A DNA stretch of 64,000 nt from Sva-07 sp963747375 (GCA_963747375.1 CAVVFL010000002.1:310001-374000); one strand, 5' to 3'; positions 27,301 to 36,014 are shown, counted from the first letter of the stretch. Notes: a model not told the origin generated them from the sequence alone. Made by a program: numbers and translations.

Positions 27301-28032
27301 TCAGGCGTTGTAGTCGTAGAAGTACTCGTCGATCAGGCGCACGTCGGACTCGCGAGGATTGCGCGCACGCATGGCGGCGGCAGACACGCGCGTGAAGTAG
27401 TGCCAGTCACCGAAGCGGTCCCATTTGCGCACGCAGACCGTTGCCGGTGCCGAGCGCACGTTGCGGAATCGGCGCTTCGTCGTGCGGCCATGCAGACGCA
27501 GCCGTCGAGCGAAATCGAGATCCTCGGCGATCCGCAACTTCTCATCGAAGCCGCCCACCGCGTCGAAGTCGTCTCGGCGGCACCAGAACATCACCGCGCC
27601 CGATCTCGTCAGCACCATTACCGAACGCCCGAGGAACCCGGTGACCGCCAGGCCGAGGGAGTTTCGCTCCATGACGATGCTGCACCCTCCTCCGACGAAG
27701 GCGCCCGAGTCGACGAGGCGACCGACTTCGACGAGCGCGTCGGGGTGTATCACCGTGTCAGCATCGATCGTCACCACCACCTCGCCGGTCGATGCAGCGA
27801 CGCCGGCATTACGGGTCGCAGCAATGTTGCGGTGATCGTCCACGACGACCACAGCACCAGCGGCCTCCGCAATGCGCTGCGTCGCGTCCGTACATCGGTT
27901 GGCGACGACGACGATCTCTGCGCTCGAACCGGAACGCACGACCGCACGTCCGAGTGCCTCCAGTCCGCGTGGGAGCAGCGCCTCTTCGTTGTGAGCGGGC
28001 ACGATGATCGAGAACCGAGGACGCGAGGCCAC
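27301..28032 (-). CDS. Glycosyltransferase family 2
   Basis: GT-A fold: FSIIVPAHNEEALLPRGLEA (nucleotide-sugar strand), VANRCTDATQRIAEAAG, NIAATRNAGVAASTGEVVVT followed by DADT (metal-binding motif), and the acceptor-side AEDLDFARRLRLHG. 243 residues, GTG start. No hydrophobic segment is evident, so it is a soluble transferase of unknown acceptor. Spacing on both sides exceeds 200 bases. Confidence 0.88.
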   Translation of the reverse strand: MASRPRFSIIVPAHNEEALLPRGLEALGRAVVRSGSSAEIVVVANRCTDATQRIAEAAGAVVVVDDHRNIAATRNAGVAASTGEVVVTIDADTVIHPDALVEVGRLVDSGAFVGGGCSIVMERNSLGLAVTGFLGRSVMVLTRSGAVMFWCRRDDFDAVGGFDEKLRIAEDLDFARRLRLHGRTTKRRFRNVRSAPATVCVRKWDRFGDWHYFTRVSAAAMRARNPRESDVRLIDEYFYDYNA

Positions 28033-28160
28033 GGAGAGGTATCGGCTGCACAGTGGGTTCCCTTGAGGGTCAGAGATCTCTCATCGATGCGCTCGGTGCG
28101 ACACACGCACACTTCGACATGCAGAATCACGGTGCACCGATTTGGACTTGCGCCGCATCG

Positions 28161-28193
28161 CTGCCCGAGTGCGGCGCCACACTTTCACGGGCA
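28161..28193 (+). repeat. Dispersed 33-base intergenic repeat, copy 3
   Basis: CTGCCCGAG, then GGCGCCACACTTTCACGGGC. It lies between the glycosyltransferase and the kinase gene. Confidence 0.75.
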
Positions 28194-28274
28194 TGACCAC
28201 CCGAGCCGGGCGCTCGGGAATCCCGGCGCTCGTCCGGCAATCGCTGGCGGTCTCGATCTACCAGACTGGTCCGC

Positions 28275-28997
28275 ATGCCAGCAGGGCTCGACGGAAACCC
28301 GCGACCGATTCGAACGTTCGAACGAGACGCCGTGCTGAGCGCCATCGCCGACCGAGTGCACAGTATCGATCGCCATCGTGTGCTGGTCGGCATCGACGGC
28401 CGATCGGGGTCGGGAAAGTCCACGTTCGCGGATGAGTTGGCAACCCATCTCGGCGAGCGAGGAGCGGCCGTGATCCGATCGACGACCGATTCGTTCCATC
28501 GGCCGAGTGAGGAGCGACTCGCGCGTGGGGCGACCTCGGCCGACGGCTACTACCTCGACTCGCACGATCTCGATCGCATCGTCAACGAACTCTTGATCCC
28601 GTTCCACCAGGGCGCCGACCATGTCCTCGCCGCCGCGTTCGACGAGCCGACCGACACCCCACGCGAGCATGTCGTGGACGTCGCCACCGATGCGGTTCTC
28701 GTGTTCGACGGTCTGTTCCTGCATCGGGCGGAGTTCGCAGCGGTGTGGGATGTTTCGGTCTTTCTCGACGCCGATGAACGGCGGGATACGGAATGGTTGC
28801 AGTACCTGCTGGCGGACCTACCCGACGACGTGTCGCAGCGCGCCGTCGAACTCGATCGTCGACTCGACACCGCCCGCTGGCCCCGGTACCGACGAGGTTG
28901 GGACAGCTACATCGACGATGTCGCACCGCGCAGCCGAGCGACAGTCGTCGTCGACAACAACGACCTCTCACAACCGAGATTTCTGGAAGCGACCTGA
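28275..28997 (+). CDS. Uridine kinase-like P-loop kinase 2
   Basis: VGIDGRSGSGKSTFADELAT is the P-loop; STTDSFHRPSEERLARG and YYLDSHDLDRIVNELLIPF carry the acidic and Tyr residues of the uridine kinase family; VFDGLFLHRAEF and DVSVFLDADERRDTEWLQYL complete the pattern. 240 residues. Substrate unknown. Transcribed towards the GNAT gene. Confidence 0.85.
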   Translation: MPAGLDGNPRPIRTFERDAVLSAIADRVHSIDRHRVLVGIDGRSGSGKSTFADELATHLGERGAAVIRSTTDSFHRPSEERLARGATSADGYYLDSHDLDRIVNELLIPFHQGADHVLAAAFDEPTDTPREHVVDVATDAVLVFDGLFLHRAEFAAVWDVSVFLDADERRDTEWLQYLLADLPDDVSQRAVELDRRLDTARWPRYRRGWDSYIDDVAPRSRATVVVDNNDLSQPRFLEAT

Positions 28998-29058
28998 CCA
29001 GCGACGCCAGAACCGAGGCGCCGATCCGATGGTGTCCGGCACTCGACGCGGGCAGTGA

Positions 29059-29496
29059 TCAGGCGAGGTCCCACCAGAAGTTCACGTCACCGAACGGCTT
29101 GCGGTCGCCTCTCAGCGATTCGTACAACGCTTGCGCCGCCCCGTTGCGCCCGCCCGTCGACAACCAGAACTTCGTCGAGCCCCGACCGCGAGCGAGGTTC
29201 ATCGCCTCGGTCACGAGGGCAGAGCCGACGCCCTGTCGCCGCCAGTCGTCATGGACATCCAGCTCATGCAGGTAAGTCGTGAGTCGTCCACTCGGCGAGC
29301 GCATCTGCACGCCCCATGCCAGCCCGACAGGCACCCCGTCGATGTACGCGCCAAGAACGAAAGAACTCGAATCCCGCAGGAATGCCTCAGCCTCTTCGGA
29401 TCGGGCAGTCTGCGCCGTCGGTGACCCGGGAAGCACTGCAGCGAACAGCACCACCAACTGGCCTGCTTCGCCCGCGACGAGCTCTCGGATCTCCAC
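29059..29496 (-). CDS. GNAT family N-acetyltransferase
   Basis: The acetyl-CoA site reads DVHDDWRRQGVGSALVTEAM, and KFWLSTGGRNGAAQALYESL is the usual C-terminal strand-helix. 145 residues, complete. GTG start with CATACT six bases upstream (leaderless). Substrate not predictable. Confidence 0.88.
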   Translation of the reverse strand: MEIRELVAGEAGQLVVLFAAVLPGSPTAQTARSEEAEAFLRDSSSFVLGAYIDGVPVGLAWGVQMRSPSGRLTTYLHELDVHDDWRRQGVGSALVTEAMNLARGRGSTKFWLSTGGRNGAAQALYESLRGDRKPFGDVNFWWDLA

Positions 29497-29612
29497 CGAT
29501 CAAGTATGACCGCCACCAGGATCCCAACGACTGTGTCAACAGTGCCGAGGAGGGGCACCCGATATCGGCGCCCGATACTCAGGACCGAGCTCACGCAAGA
29601 CGCGCCGCACCA

Positions 29613-29645
29613 CGGCCCATTCGTGGTGCCGCACTTTCACAGATG
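29613..29645 (+). repeat. Dispersed 33-base intergenic repeat, copy 4
   Basis: CGGCCCATTCGTGGTGCC, then GCACTTTCACAGATG. It ends 20 bases before the stop codon of the phosphatase-like gene. Confidence 0.72.
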
Positions 29646-29664
29646 TTCTTGTGTCTTGATCGGT

Positions 29665-30240
29665 TCAACTGATGTCGGCGAAGTGATGGAGCATCACTGG
29701 TGAGCCGTCGGTTGTCATGTCGAGCACGGCGATGTCGGGCATACGAATCGATTGCCAGTAGGAGAGGGCGACATCGCTCTGGATCGCACCGAGTTCCACC
29801 AGCAGCGATGTCAGAACCCGACCACCGCTGCACACCACGATGTCATCGTCGGGCAGGGTTGGGGAGATCGACCTCACTCCGGCGAGGAATCGAAGCCCTG
29901 CATCGCGCGATGGCTCCCAACCGGCGGCCGGCGCTGACGTCGGCGATGCGAAGAGGTGACCGACGCTGGAGAGGAACTCCTCGTGGGGCAGCCAACCAGC
30001 TTCGGTTTCACGAAACGCATCGTCGATGGAGATGTCGATGCCCAGCCTTTCGGCGGTTGGACGCAATGACTGCACCATCTTCGGTTCTGGACCGGCTGCC
30101 AGAATTATGGCGCCCGCGAGCCAGGGCGATGATGCGAGGTTGGCCGCTTGGCGGTGTCCTTCGCTCGTGAGCCCCCACGTCGATGGATGCGCGGCGGCGT
30201 CGATCGCCGATTGGCAGTGCCGAACGAGAACCACACTCAC
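29665..30240 (-). CDS. Histidine phosphatase-like protein, second catalytic His missing
   Basis: The N terminus VVLVRHCQSAIDAA carries the catalytic Arg-His (RHC in place of RHG), and GLTSEGHRQAANLASSPWLA is family-typical. The second conserved His (usually S-H-G) is replaced in IVVCSGGRVLTSLLVELGA. 191 residues. It may bind phospho-ligands without turnover, or the fold may have a changed activity. GTG start, TACTCT six bases upstream. Confidence 0.75.
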   Translation of the reverse strand: MSVVLVRHCQSAIDAAAHPSTWGLTSEGHRQAANLASSPWLAGAIILAAGPEPKMVQSLRPTAERLGIDISIDDAFRETEAGWLPHEEFLSSVGHLFASPTSAPAAGWEPSRDAGLRFLAGVRSISPTLPDDDIVVCSGGRVLTSLLVELGAIQSDVALSYWQSIRMPDIAVLDMTTDGSPVMLHHFADIS

Positions 30241-30495
30241 AGTCTGAGAGTACGGCGTCCGAGGTGGGGTCGGTCACGGCGAGACAGCGTCAGCGTCGTG
30301 ATACTTCACTCGCACAGAATCCCCACCGCCGTACCACGTGGCGCGCCGTATCGCGGCTCAATGGTGACGCGAGATGATCCCGATCGGGTCGTCGAGCGTT
30401 GTCACCGGCGATCTGTGGGGGATGGTTCTCGTCGGCGAAGGCGCGGACCGATACAGCGCGGAGGCCGTGTCGGACTGACGCGTACGATGCTCCGG

Positions 30496-30918
30496 GTGGA
30501 AGCTGAACCCGACTGCGTCTTCTGCCAGATCATCGCCGGTGATGCGCCATCGACCACGATCGCTCAGAACGAGAGGGCGATCGCATTCATGGACGCCAAT
30601 CCAGCCACCCCTGGCCATGCACTCGTGATTCCGCGATCGCACTCCACTGACCTTCTGGATGTCGACCGCGAAGATCTTGCGGCTTGCGCAGACCTTGCCC
30701 AGCAGGTGGCCAGGCGAGCCAAGGAGAGGCTCGGAGCAGACGGTGTAAACCTGCTGAACTGCAGCGGCGAGGCGGCCTGGCAATCCGTGTTCCACTTCCA
30801 CCTCCACGTCATCCTGCGGTTCAAGGATGACGTTGGCAAGGACCGCATCGGGCTGCCCTGGGAGACGGTGCCCAGCAATCTCGACGAGGTCCAGCGGTTC
30901 GGCGCGCTGCTTGTTTGA
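30496..30918 (+). CDS. HIT family protein 2 (HINT-like)
   Basis: CVFCQIIAGDAPSTTIAQNE and GHALVIPRSHSTDLLDVDRE, then the triad VFHFHLHVILRF. It belongs to the HINT/PKCI-type branch, which hydrolyses AMP-linked substrates. About 140 residues. I prefer GTG 30496 because TACGAT lies seven bases upstream; ATG 30487 is the alternative but overlaps that hexamer. Confidence 0.88.
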   Translation: MEAEPDCVFCQIIAGDAPSTTIAQNERAIAFMDANPATPGHALVIPRSHSTDLLDVDREDLAACADLAQQVARRAKERLGADGVNLLNCSGEAAWQSVFHFHLHVILRFKDDVGKDRIGLPWETVPSNLDEVQRFGALLV

Positions 30919-31095
30919 AAGAAAATGGTCGCAACTCTTGCGACGGCCTCTCGCACACTGTCGGCAGAACCGCACAGGTGGTCACTGCGCCACGGGCTGA
31001 GGACGCGGGAACTACCGAATCGTGACGTCACGCAATCCCGCCCTTCTCGGCACCCATCCGGCAGCCGTCGGTTGCCGATGACATAATCCCACTCC

Positions 31096-31692
31096 GTGCA
31101 TGCGCCACGACGCGACTCGGTCCTGCTGTCAGTCGCCGTGGGTTTCGTCTCGCTCGGCGTCATTGCCGAAGTGATGCACAGTCGCGCCGCGTCGCTCCGG
31201 GTACCCGAGAGTGCAAGGACATCGGTGGTTGTCCTGGGCTTCCCATCGCTGCGTAGCGGTCGGCCGCACCCTGTTCAGAAGTGGCGAGTGAAACTTGCCA
31301 AGAAGACGATCGACCGCCACGGGGCGCATCGAGTTGTGTTGTCAGGTGGCACGACCAGCGGCGGGCCAACCGAGGCGTCGGCAATGGCCAAGCTCGCCAA
31401 CGCAGCTGGCATCGATCCAACGATCACCGTCCTGGAATCGGAGTCAATGAACACGTGGTCCAACGTCGAGTTCTCGTCCAGGCTCGTTGAAGACAGCGCC
31501 GTGGTCATTCTCGTCTCCGACCCAGTCCACGCGGCGCGGGCGAGGAAGTACTGGCTGCAGCAACACCCGTGCGACACCGATCGAGTCTTCGTGACCCCCT
31601 GCGCAGGGATCGGAAGCTGGTGGATGAAGATTCCGACCGCCCTCGATCCACTTCGGCAATCGGTGCAGTCTGTGTTGCGCGCCGACGCATGA
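31096..31692 (+). CDS. YdcF/DUF218 family protein with N-terminal membrane segment
   Basis: One membrane segment (VLLSVAVGFVSLGVIAEVMH) precedes a YdcF/SanA-like domain: VVVLGFPSLRSGRP, RVVLSGGTTSGGPTEASAMA, VLESESMNTWSNVEFSSRLV, then VILVSDPVHAARARKYWLQQ. Known relatives act in the envelope, with roles suggested in vancomycin sensitivity or SAM binding. 198 residues, GTG 31096 with CATAAT eight bases upstream. Confidence 0.82.
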   Translation: MHAPRRDSVLLSVAVGFVSLGVIAEVMHSRAASLRVPESARTSVVVLGFPSLRSGRPHPVQKWRVKLAKKTIDRHGAHRVVLSGGTTSGGPTEASAMAKLANAAGIDPTITVLESESMNTWSNVEFSSRLVEDSAVVILVSDPVHAARARKYWLQQHPCDTDRVFVTPCAGIGSWWMKIPTALDPLRQSVQSVLRADA

Positions 31693-31739
31693 CGTGCGCT
31701 CATGACCACCGTCGACAGCCGTACCTTGGCACCGAGTCA

Positions 31740-31770
31740 CGGCCCAAGCCGGGTGCATGGGAATCACGAA
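31740..31770 (+). repeat. Possible degenerate fifth copy of the 33-base repeat
   Basis: CGGCCCAAGC, then G-rich sequence and AATCACG, aligned without gaps to copies 1-4 at about 20 of 31 positions. It overlaps the 3' end of the minus-strand HIT gene. Confidence 0.35.
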
Positions 31771-32298
31771 TCGGACGGATTGGCCGAGGTCGTGGCTTGG
31801 AGTTCCGTCGCGATCTTGCGTCGTAGCTTGTTGGATAGCTCGGAACGCTCGTCGTCCGTCACGTCGATCACGCCGTGCGACTCATGCATGAGGGCGGCGA
31901 ACTGTTGCTGGTCGTAGGGCACGTCGGGAGGGAGTGCGACGACGTGCCAGTGCACGTGTGCGTTGCCTTGTTGACTCCCGAGGCTCAGGACGTAGATGCG
32001 TTCGGTGGCAACCGTCTGCGACAGCGCTCTGCCGATGGCACGAACCAGGGTCTGCATCGCGAGGTAGTCGTCGAGTGGAAAGTCCTGGACGACGTCTTCT
32101 CGGTGTGCGATCGGTGCGACGAGGACGTAGCCGCGCTGGACGTGGAAGTTTGGCAGGAACGCGATGTGGTGGTCATCTCGGTGGACGACGAACTCTCGTC
32201 GTGGGGATTCACCGGCCGCGACGCGGCACACGAAGCAGTCACCACTTCGGGAGCGTTCGACGTAGGCGGCAGCGTCGAACGGACGCGTCGATCGTCAT
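31764..32298 (-). CDS. HIT family protein 3, start region probably frameshifted
   Basis: The triad reads NAHVHWHVVALPPDVPYD. The N-terminal Cys pair appears only if one surplus base near 32281 is removed, giving MTIDAS then FDAAAYVERSRSGDCFVCRV, a normal HIT start. Without correction the only start is GTG 32231 inside the Cys motif. About 177 residues when corrected. Similar in function to the other HIT proteins nearby. Confidence 0.8.
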
Positions 32299-32364
32299 CC
32301 ACAGGGAAAGTCTCGCGCTCCCGCGGCTCGCCTGCGGCCGTGTCTGGCTGGCTACGGTCCTCGC

Positions 32365-32853
32365 ATGACGGCTCATCCACACGACGCGGCGAGCGCGCAT
32401 CGGCTACTGCCCACGAAACGCATGGGTGCCGGTGCGGTGATTCAAGATGCCGATGGCAGGGTGCTGATCGTGAAGCCGACCTACAAACCGGCCTGGGAGC
32501 TGCCGGGCGGTGCGGTCGAGGACGATGAGTCACCGAAGGGCGCCTGTGCTCGAGAGTTGCGCGAGGAACTCGGGATCACTGTCGCGATCGGTGATCTGTT
32601 GTGCGTCGACTACAACTCCTCGACCCTTGACTACGTCGAGAGCCTGATGTTCCTGTTCGCCACCGAACCGTTGGATGCAGGGACCATAGCGACGATCGAG
32701 TTGCCGTCCGACGAACTCTCCGACCACCGATTCGTGTCGGTCAGCGAGGCGGTCGATCTGCTCGGACCACGCGTCGGTCGACGACTCGGAACCGTGCTCA
32801 CCGATCGAAGCGGTGTCGGTATCTACCTCGAGAACCAACGCCGGCCAGCGTGA
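32365..32853 (+). CDS. Nudix hydrolase 1
   Basis: Nudix box: GGAVEDDESPKGACARELRE followed by ELGI. The domain start MGAGAVIQDADGRVLIVKP is typical. 162 residues. It hydrolyses a nucleoside diphosphate linked to another moiety; the substrate is unknown. TACGGT six bases before ATG 32365 indicates leaderless transcription. Confidence 0.93.
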   Translation: MTAHPHDAASAHRLLPTKRMGAGAVIQDADGRVLIVKPTYKPAWELPGGAVEDDESPKGACARELREELGITVAIGDLLCVDYNSSTLDYVESLMFLFATEPLDAGTIATIELPSDELSDHRFVSVSEAVDLLGPRVGRRLGTVLTDRSGVGIYLENQRRPA

Positions 32854-32896
32854 TACCGGCGGCCGGCCGAGAGGCGCCCCGGGTTATGGTCTGGCC

Positions 32897-33409
32897 GTGA
32901 GTGCGAACGACCCGCTTCGCAGTGACCTTGCGGCATCATCGGAATTCGAGCCGGCCCGATACGCATTGTCGGCCGTCGTGTACGCAGAACGGGATGACGA
33001 GATCCTGCTGCTGCAGCGCGCTGAAGGATCGGCGATGGCCGGACAGTGGTTCCTGCCGGGCGGTTTCGTCGAGGCCGGTGAACTTCCTGAGGAGGGTGCT
33101 CGACGCGAGCTCTTTGAAGAGGGCGGGGTTCGCATCGACGGCGACCTCGAGATCATCGGCTGCTACCCGATGTATGTCTACGGGTACGACATGCTGCAGA
33201 TCTCCTATCGCGGTCGAGTGACCGATGGTGAGGTCACCATCAGCCACGAGCACTACGGCGCACGATGGGTCAAGGCGTCGGACATGCGAGCGCTTCTCAC
33301 CGACGACGTGATCGCCGACATGGCCGGCGGCAACGACGACGTCGCCCGCTTGCTCGGCCACATTCGAGCCGATCTCGACCGATATCTCGCACGAGTCGGA
33401 TCGGCTTGA
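32897..33409 (+). CDS. Nudix hydrolase 2
   Basis: Nudix box: GGFVEAGELPEEGARRELFE then EGGV, preceded by LSAVVYAERDDEILLLQRA. About 170 residues from GTG 32897, with TATGGT six bases upstream. It belongs to a different subgroup from the neighbour at 32365, so this is not a recent duplication. Confidence 0.93.
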   Translation: MSANDPLRSDLAASSEFEPARYALSAVVYAERDDEILLLQRAEGSAMAGQWFLPGGFVEAGELPEEGARRELFEEGGVRIDGDLEIIGCYPMYVYGYDMLQISYRGRVTDGEVTISHEHYGARWVKASDMRALLTDDVIADMAGGNDDVARLLGHIRADLDRYLARVGSA

Positions 33410-33713
33410 TGCCGTCCCTCGCGTCGAGCCAGTGGTCGGCGGTGCACCTCGAAGGCGCCCGATAACAGCGCACAGAATCACCGCCCTTCGGGCCATCAGT
33501 CCGCCGCATCGCGGCCGAAGCGGCGCACCCGATATTCGCGTCGATGATGGGCGACCCATCACGGATGGTGGTCGCGTCTTTGGCTACCTGATTGACGGTT
33601 CGACCCGCTGCATCGCGCCGTTCGAGGTGGACGGCGTCCGAGTGGAGGCCGGTCCAGGGTGCTGGTTGATCGCACTACACGTTCGGACCCGATTCTGCCA
33701 GCACGCGGCACGT
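33410..33713. other. Spacer with two GCRCCCGATA motifs
   Basis: No gene. GCGCCCGATA (33455-33464) and GCACCCGATA (33525-33534) lie 70 bases apart; the same motif is found in the spacers near 21765 and 29555-29577. Confidence 0.55.
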
Positions 33714-34106
33714 CTACACCTTCGGGAAGAACTGGACCTCGATGGCCATCGGGAGCAAGTGCTGGAACCGAAATGTCGGATGGCCATCAACTGGCTCCTG
33801 GATCGCACCCGCTGTGACCCCCAGTGCCTCGACCTCGGTGTGCAGGCGGTACACCTCCTCGGCCGAGCGGACCGAGACACCGAAATGCTCATAGGCGCCT
33901 GGAACCATCGGCGGCTCGTGTTCTCGAATGTTGATGTACGCGTCGTGCCCGACTGCGATCGTCAGACGGTCAGACGTCGACACGTTCGACAGTTCCTGCC
34001 ATCCGAACAGCTTCGAGTAGAAGTCGAGCACGTCGGCCCGGAAGCCGGGCGTGAGTGTTCCGACTGCAACGCTCATAGCGACGTGTGTGAACGCCCGAGT
34101 GCGCAT
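33714..34106 (-). CDS. VOC superfamily (glyoxalase-like) protein
   Basis: The start FTHVAMSVAVGTLTPGFRAD continues VLDFYSKLFGWQELSNVS, the usual first VOC module; AYEHFGVSVRSAEEVYRLHT and LPMAIEVQFFPK close the second. 130 residues. Members are metal-dependent lyases, dioxygenases or resistance proteins; which one is not clear. Confidence 0.8.
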   Translation of the reverse strand: MRTRAFTHVAMSVAVGTLTPGFRADVLDFYSKLFGWQELSNVSTSDRLTIAVGHDAYINIREHEPPMVPGAYEHFGVSVRSAEEVYRLHTEVEALGVTAGAIQEPVDGHPTFRFQHLLPMAIEVQFFPKV

Positions 34107-34289
34107 TGCCTCTGTTTAGTGCAGACCAACGGCCCGAGCGACGCCGACATCTCGCGCGATCACCCGCCCTTTCGACACGCTCCGGCGATGAGCCCTCGAT
34201 GGCTCCGCTCGCGAGACCGGCCGCTGCGCAGACGTGGTCCCATAATGCGGTCCCGAGTATCCCTGGCTCCGGTGCAGCTTCGTATGAAG

Positions 34290-34555
34290 CTCGGCGGGTC
34301 CTCATGTTCTTCCTCGGAACGGTCGGGACGGCGCCGCGCATGTGTGGTCTCGGTCTCGCCAGTAGAACGCTGATGCCCACGTTGTCAGCAGCCGATACCG
34401 ACGGTGTACCCGCATTCTTGGAGACGTCATCAACGCAGAACATCGAGTTCTATTCGACCCTGCGGTTCGAGGTGGTCGATCATCGGCGAATCACCGGTGG
34501 AGGACCCGACGTGTGGGCGATGCTCCGCCCGCCGCTGGTCGGCGGGCGTTCATGA
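34290..34555 (+). pseudogene. GNAT acetyltransferase C-terminal fragment
   Basis: VLMFFLGTVGTAPRMCGLGL with ASRTLMPTLSAADTDGVPAF and LETSSTQNIEFYSTLRFEVV match the end of a GNAT domain (acetyl-CoA loop, then the ET-x-N-x-x-F-Y motif). The N-terminal half of the domain is missing, with no start in place. A remnant. Confidence 0.6.
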
Positions 34556-34589
34556 CCGCTCGACGGTGCACGAGGAGTTCTCTGCGGTC

Positions 34590-35501
34590 TCAGATCCACC
34601 AGTCGGTGAGCGTCGTTTGTATCCGGGTGCTCGCTTGGTGAAGCCAGTCCGGGCGGTGGTTGTGCAGCATGGAGAGTGCACGCAGTGTCTGGCATGCGGT
34701 GAGGAATGCGGCGGTCGGTGCGTCGCAGTGCTCATGGACCGCCGCAACCACCGCCGCAACGGCGTTGGGTTCGCAGGACTGTGGATACATCTGACACGCG
34801 AAGGCAAGGTTGACGAGATCGAAGCGCCAGTCACCGGGCCCCGCGATGTCCCAATCGAACACACCAACCACACGGTCCGCGTCAACGTGGATGTTTCGCT
34901 GATGGAAGTCGCCGTGCACGATCGTGGTCTGTTCGAGGACAACGTCTTCGGTGCGGTCGAGTACGGATCGGAGTGTGGCATCGAACGCATAGGGGAGCGG
35001 GCCGAGTTCGGCAAGGGCTCGTCGGGAGACGTCGCGCGCCAGCGCGTCCCATGGTCGGCGCATTCCTGAGTCGGTCTCATGGCGACGTGCGAGCTCGAGG
35101 AGCTGTTCGGCGTGCCCGACGCTGAACCTGAGCGGCACCCTTCCAGGCAGGACTTCTTGGAGTGACCAGATGACGGCGTCTGCGGTACCGGTTTCCACAT
35201 AGCGCGACGCCGGATAGTCGAATTCTCGCAGCCGTGCCGCCATGGCCGCGCCTGTCGCCCATTCGGGCGCAAGCTCCAGGTCTGTGCTCGCCTTGAGTAC
35301 GAGAACCACCCCATTCCGGCGTTCGACGAGGGCTGCACCGAACATTGAATCGTCGAGGCGTCGAACGATTCGCAGCCCGAGGACATCGGCAGCCATCTCG
35401 ATTGGTCCAGCCTGCGTCACGCAACCACTCCAGGAGCGCCCTGTTGTCGTCCGATGGCAGGCCGACGCTGCTCGTCGCTCGCCGTCGACTGTCCAAACCA
35501 C
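34590..35501 (-). CDS. Aminoglycoside phosphotransferase (APH) family kinase 1, N terminus frameshifted
   Basis: The catalytic loop reads TIVHGDFHQRNIHVDADRVV (H-G-D-x4-N) and the metal motif VFDWDIAGPGDWRFDLVNLA. EMAADVLGLRIVRRLDDSMF and VLVLKASTDLELAPE form the N lobe. A surplus base near 35402 separates the probable true start (LPSDDNRALLEWLRDAG in another frame) from the rest. About 300 residues. It may phosphorylate a small hydroxyl-bearing molecule; resistance is not implied. Confidence 0.83.
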   Translation of the reverse strand: MVWTVDGERRAASACHRTTTGRSWSGCVTQAGPIEMAADVLGLRIVRRLDDSMFGAALVERRNGVVLVLKASTDLELAPEWATGAAMAARLREFDYPASRYVETGTADAVIWSLQEVLPGRVPLRFSVGHAEQLLELARRHETDSGMRRPWDALARDVSRRALAELGPLPYAFDATLRSVLDRTEDVVLEQTTIVHGDFHQRNIHVDADRVVGVFDWDIAGPGDWRFDLVNLAFACQMYPQSCEPNAVAAVVAAVHEHCDAPTAAFLTACQTLRALSMLHNHRPDWLHQASTRIQTTLTDWWI

Positions 35502-35516
35502 ATCATCGGGGCGGCC

Positions 35517-35969
35517 CTACGGCGTCTCGAGTCGTGGCTCGAGTGCTGACTGGGACACGTTGATGTCTGCGATCTCGTCGAGGAGGAGACGAAACTGTCG
35601 ATAGCGCCTCGTGCCCACGTGTCGTGCCCATTCCTCCTCCAGTCCTTGCAGCACGAGGGTCAGGCGATGGGTTGCGTCGTTGCCGAGGCGAGTTCGGCGG
35701 ACGACACGTACGCGTCGGTCCAGTGGGTCCGACTCGGAGACGAGGTAGCCCTGCTGGGTCAATTGGGTGACGAACTGGCCGATTCCTTGTTTGGTCATTC
35801 CGACACGCTCGGCCAATTCGGTGACGGTGATCCCGCTGTCGGGTGGGACGCTTCCGATCACGCGGAAGTGTGAGGGTCGCAGCCCGTCCTCGCCGTCAGT
35901 GAGGATGGCGTGGCGAACCTGTTCCATCAGTGACCCCAACGCCATCATCACGTGGTGCTCGTCGTCCAT
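35517..35969 (-). CDS. MarR family transcription regulator
   Basis: Winged helix: GITVTELAERVGMTKQGIGQ with FVTQLTQQGYLVSESDPLDR and RRVRVVRRT (wing). 150 residues. Divergent from the APH-type gene at 36015; a 7-bp inverted repeat lies between the two starts, so it probably controls itself and that kinase. Confidence 0.9.
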   Translation of the reverse strand: MDDEHHVMMALGSLMEQVRHAILTDGEDGLRPSHFRVIGSVPPDSGITVTELAERVGMTKQGIGQFVTQLTQQGYLVSESDPLDRRVRVVRRTRLGNDATHRLTLVLQGLEEEWARHVGTRRYRQFRLLLDEIADINVSQSALEPRLETP

Positions 35970-36014
35970 AAAGTCACTTTACAATCAACTAGGTAGTAAA
36001 GTAGATTTTCTTTC
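35970..36014. promoter_or_regulatory. Divergent promoters with MarR-type operator
   Basis: Inverted repeat ACTTTAC (35976-35982) and GTAAAGT (35996-36002) with a 13-base spacer. The left arm coincides with the minus-strand -10 TAAAGT (six bases before the marR ATG), and the right arm abuts the plus-strand -10 TAGATT (36002-36007, seven bases before ATG 36015). A bound dimer would block both promoters. Confidence 0.65.

Noticed and set aside
25834..29645. Classical integron attC sites
   Set aside because: No RYYYAAC/GTTRRRY core pairs, no intI, and genes point both ways; I keep only the neutral description of a dispersed repeat.
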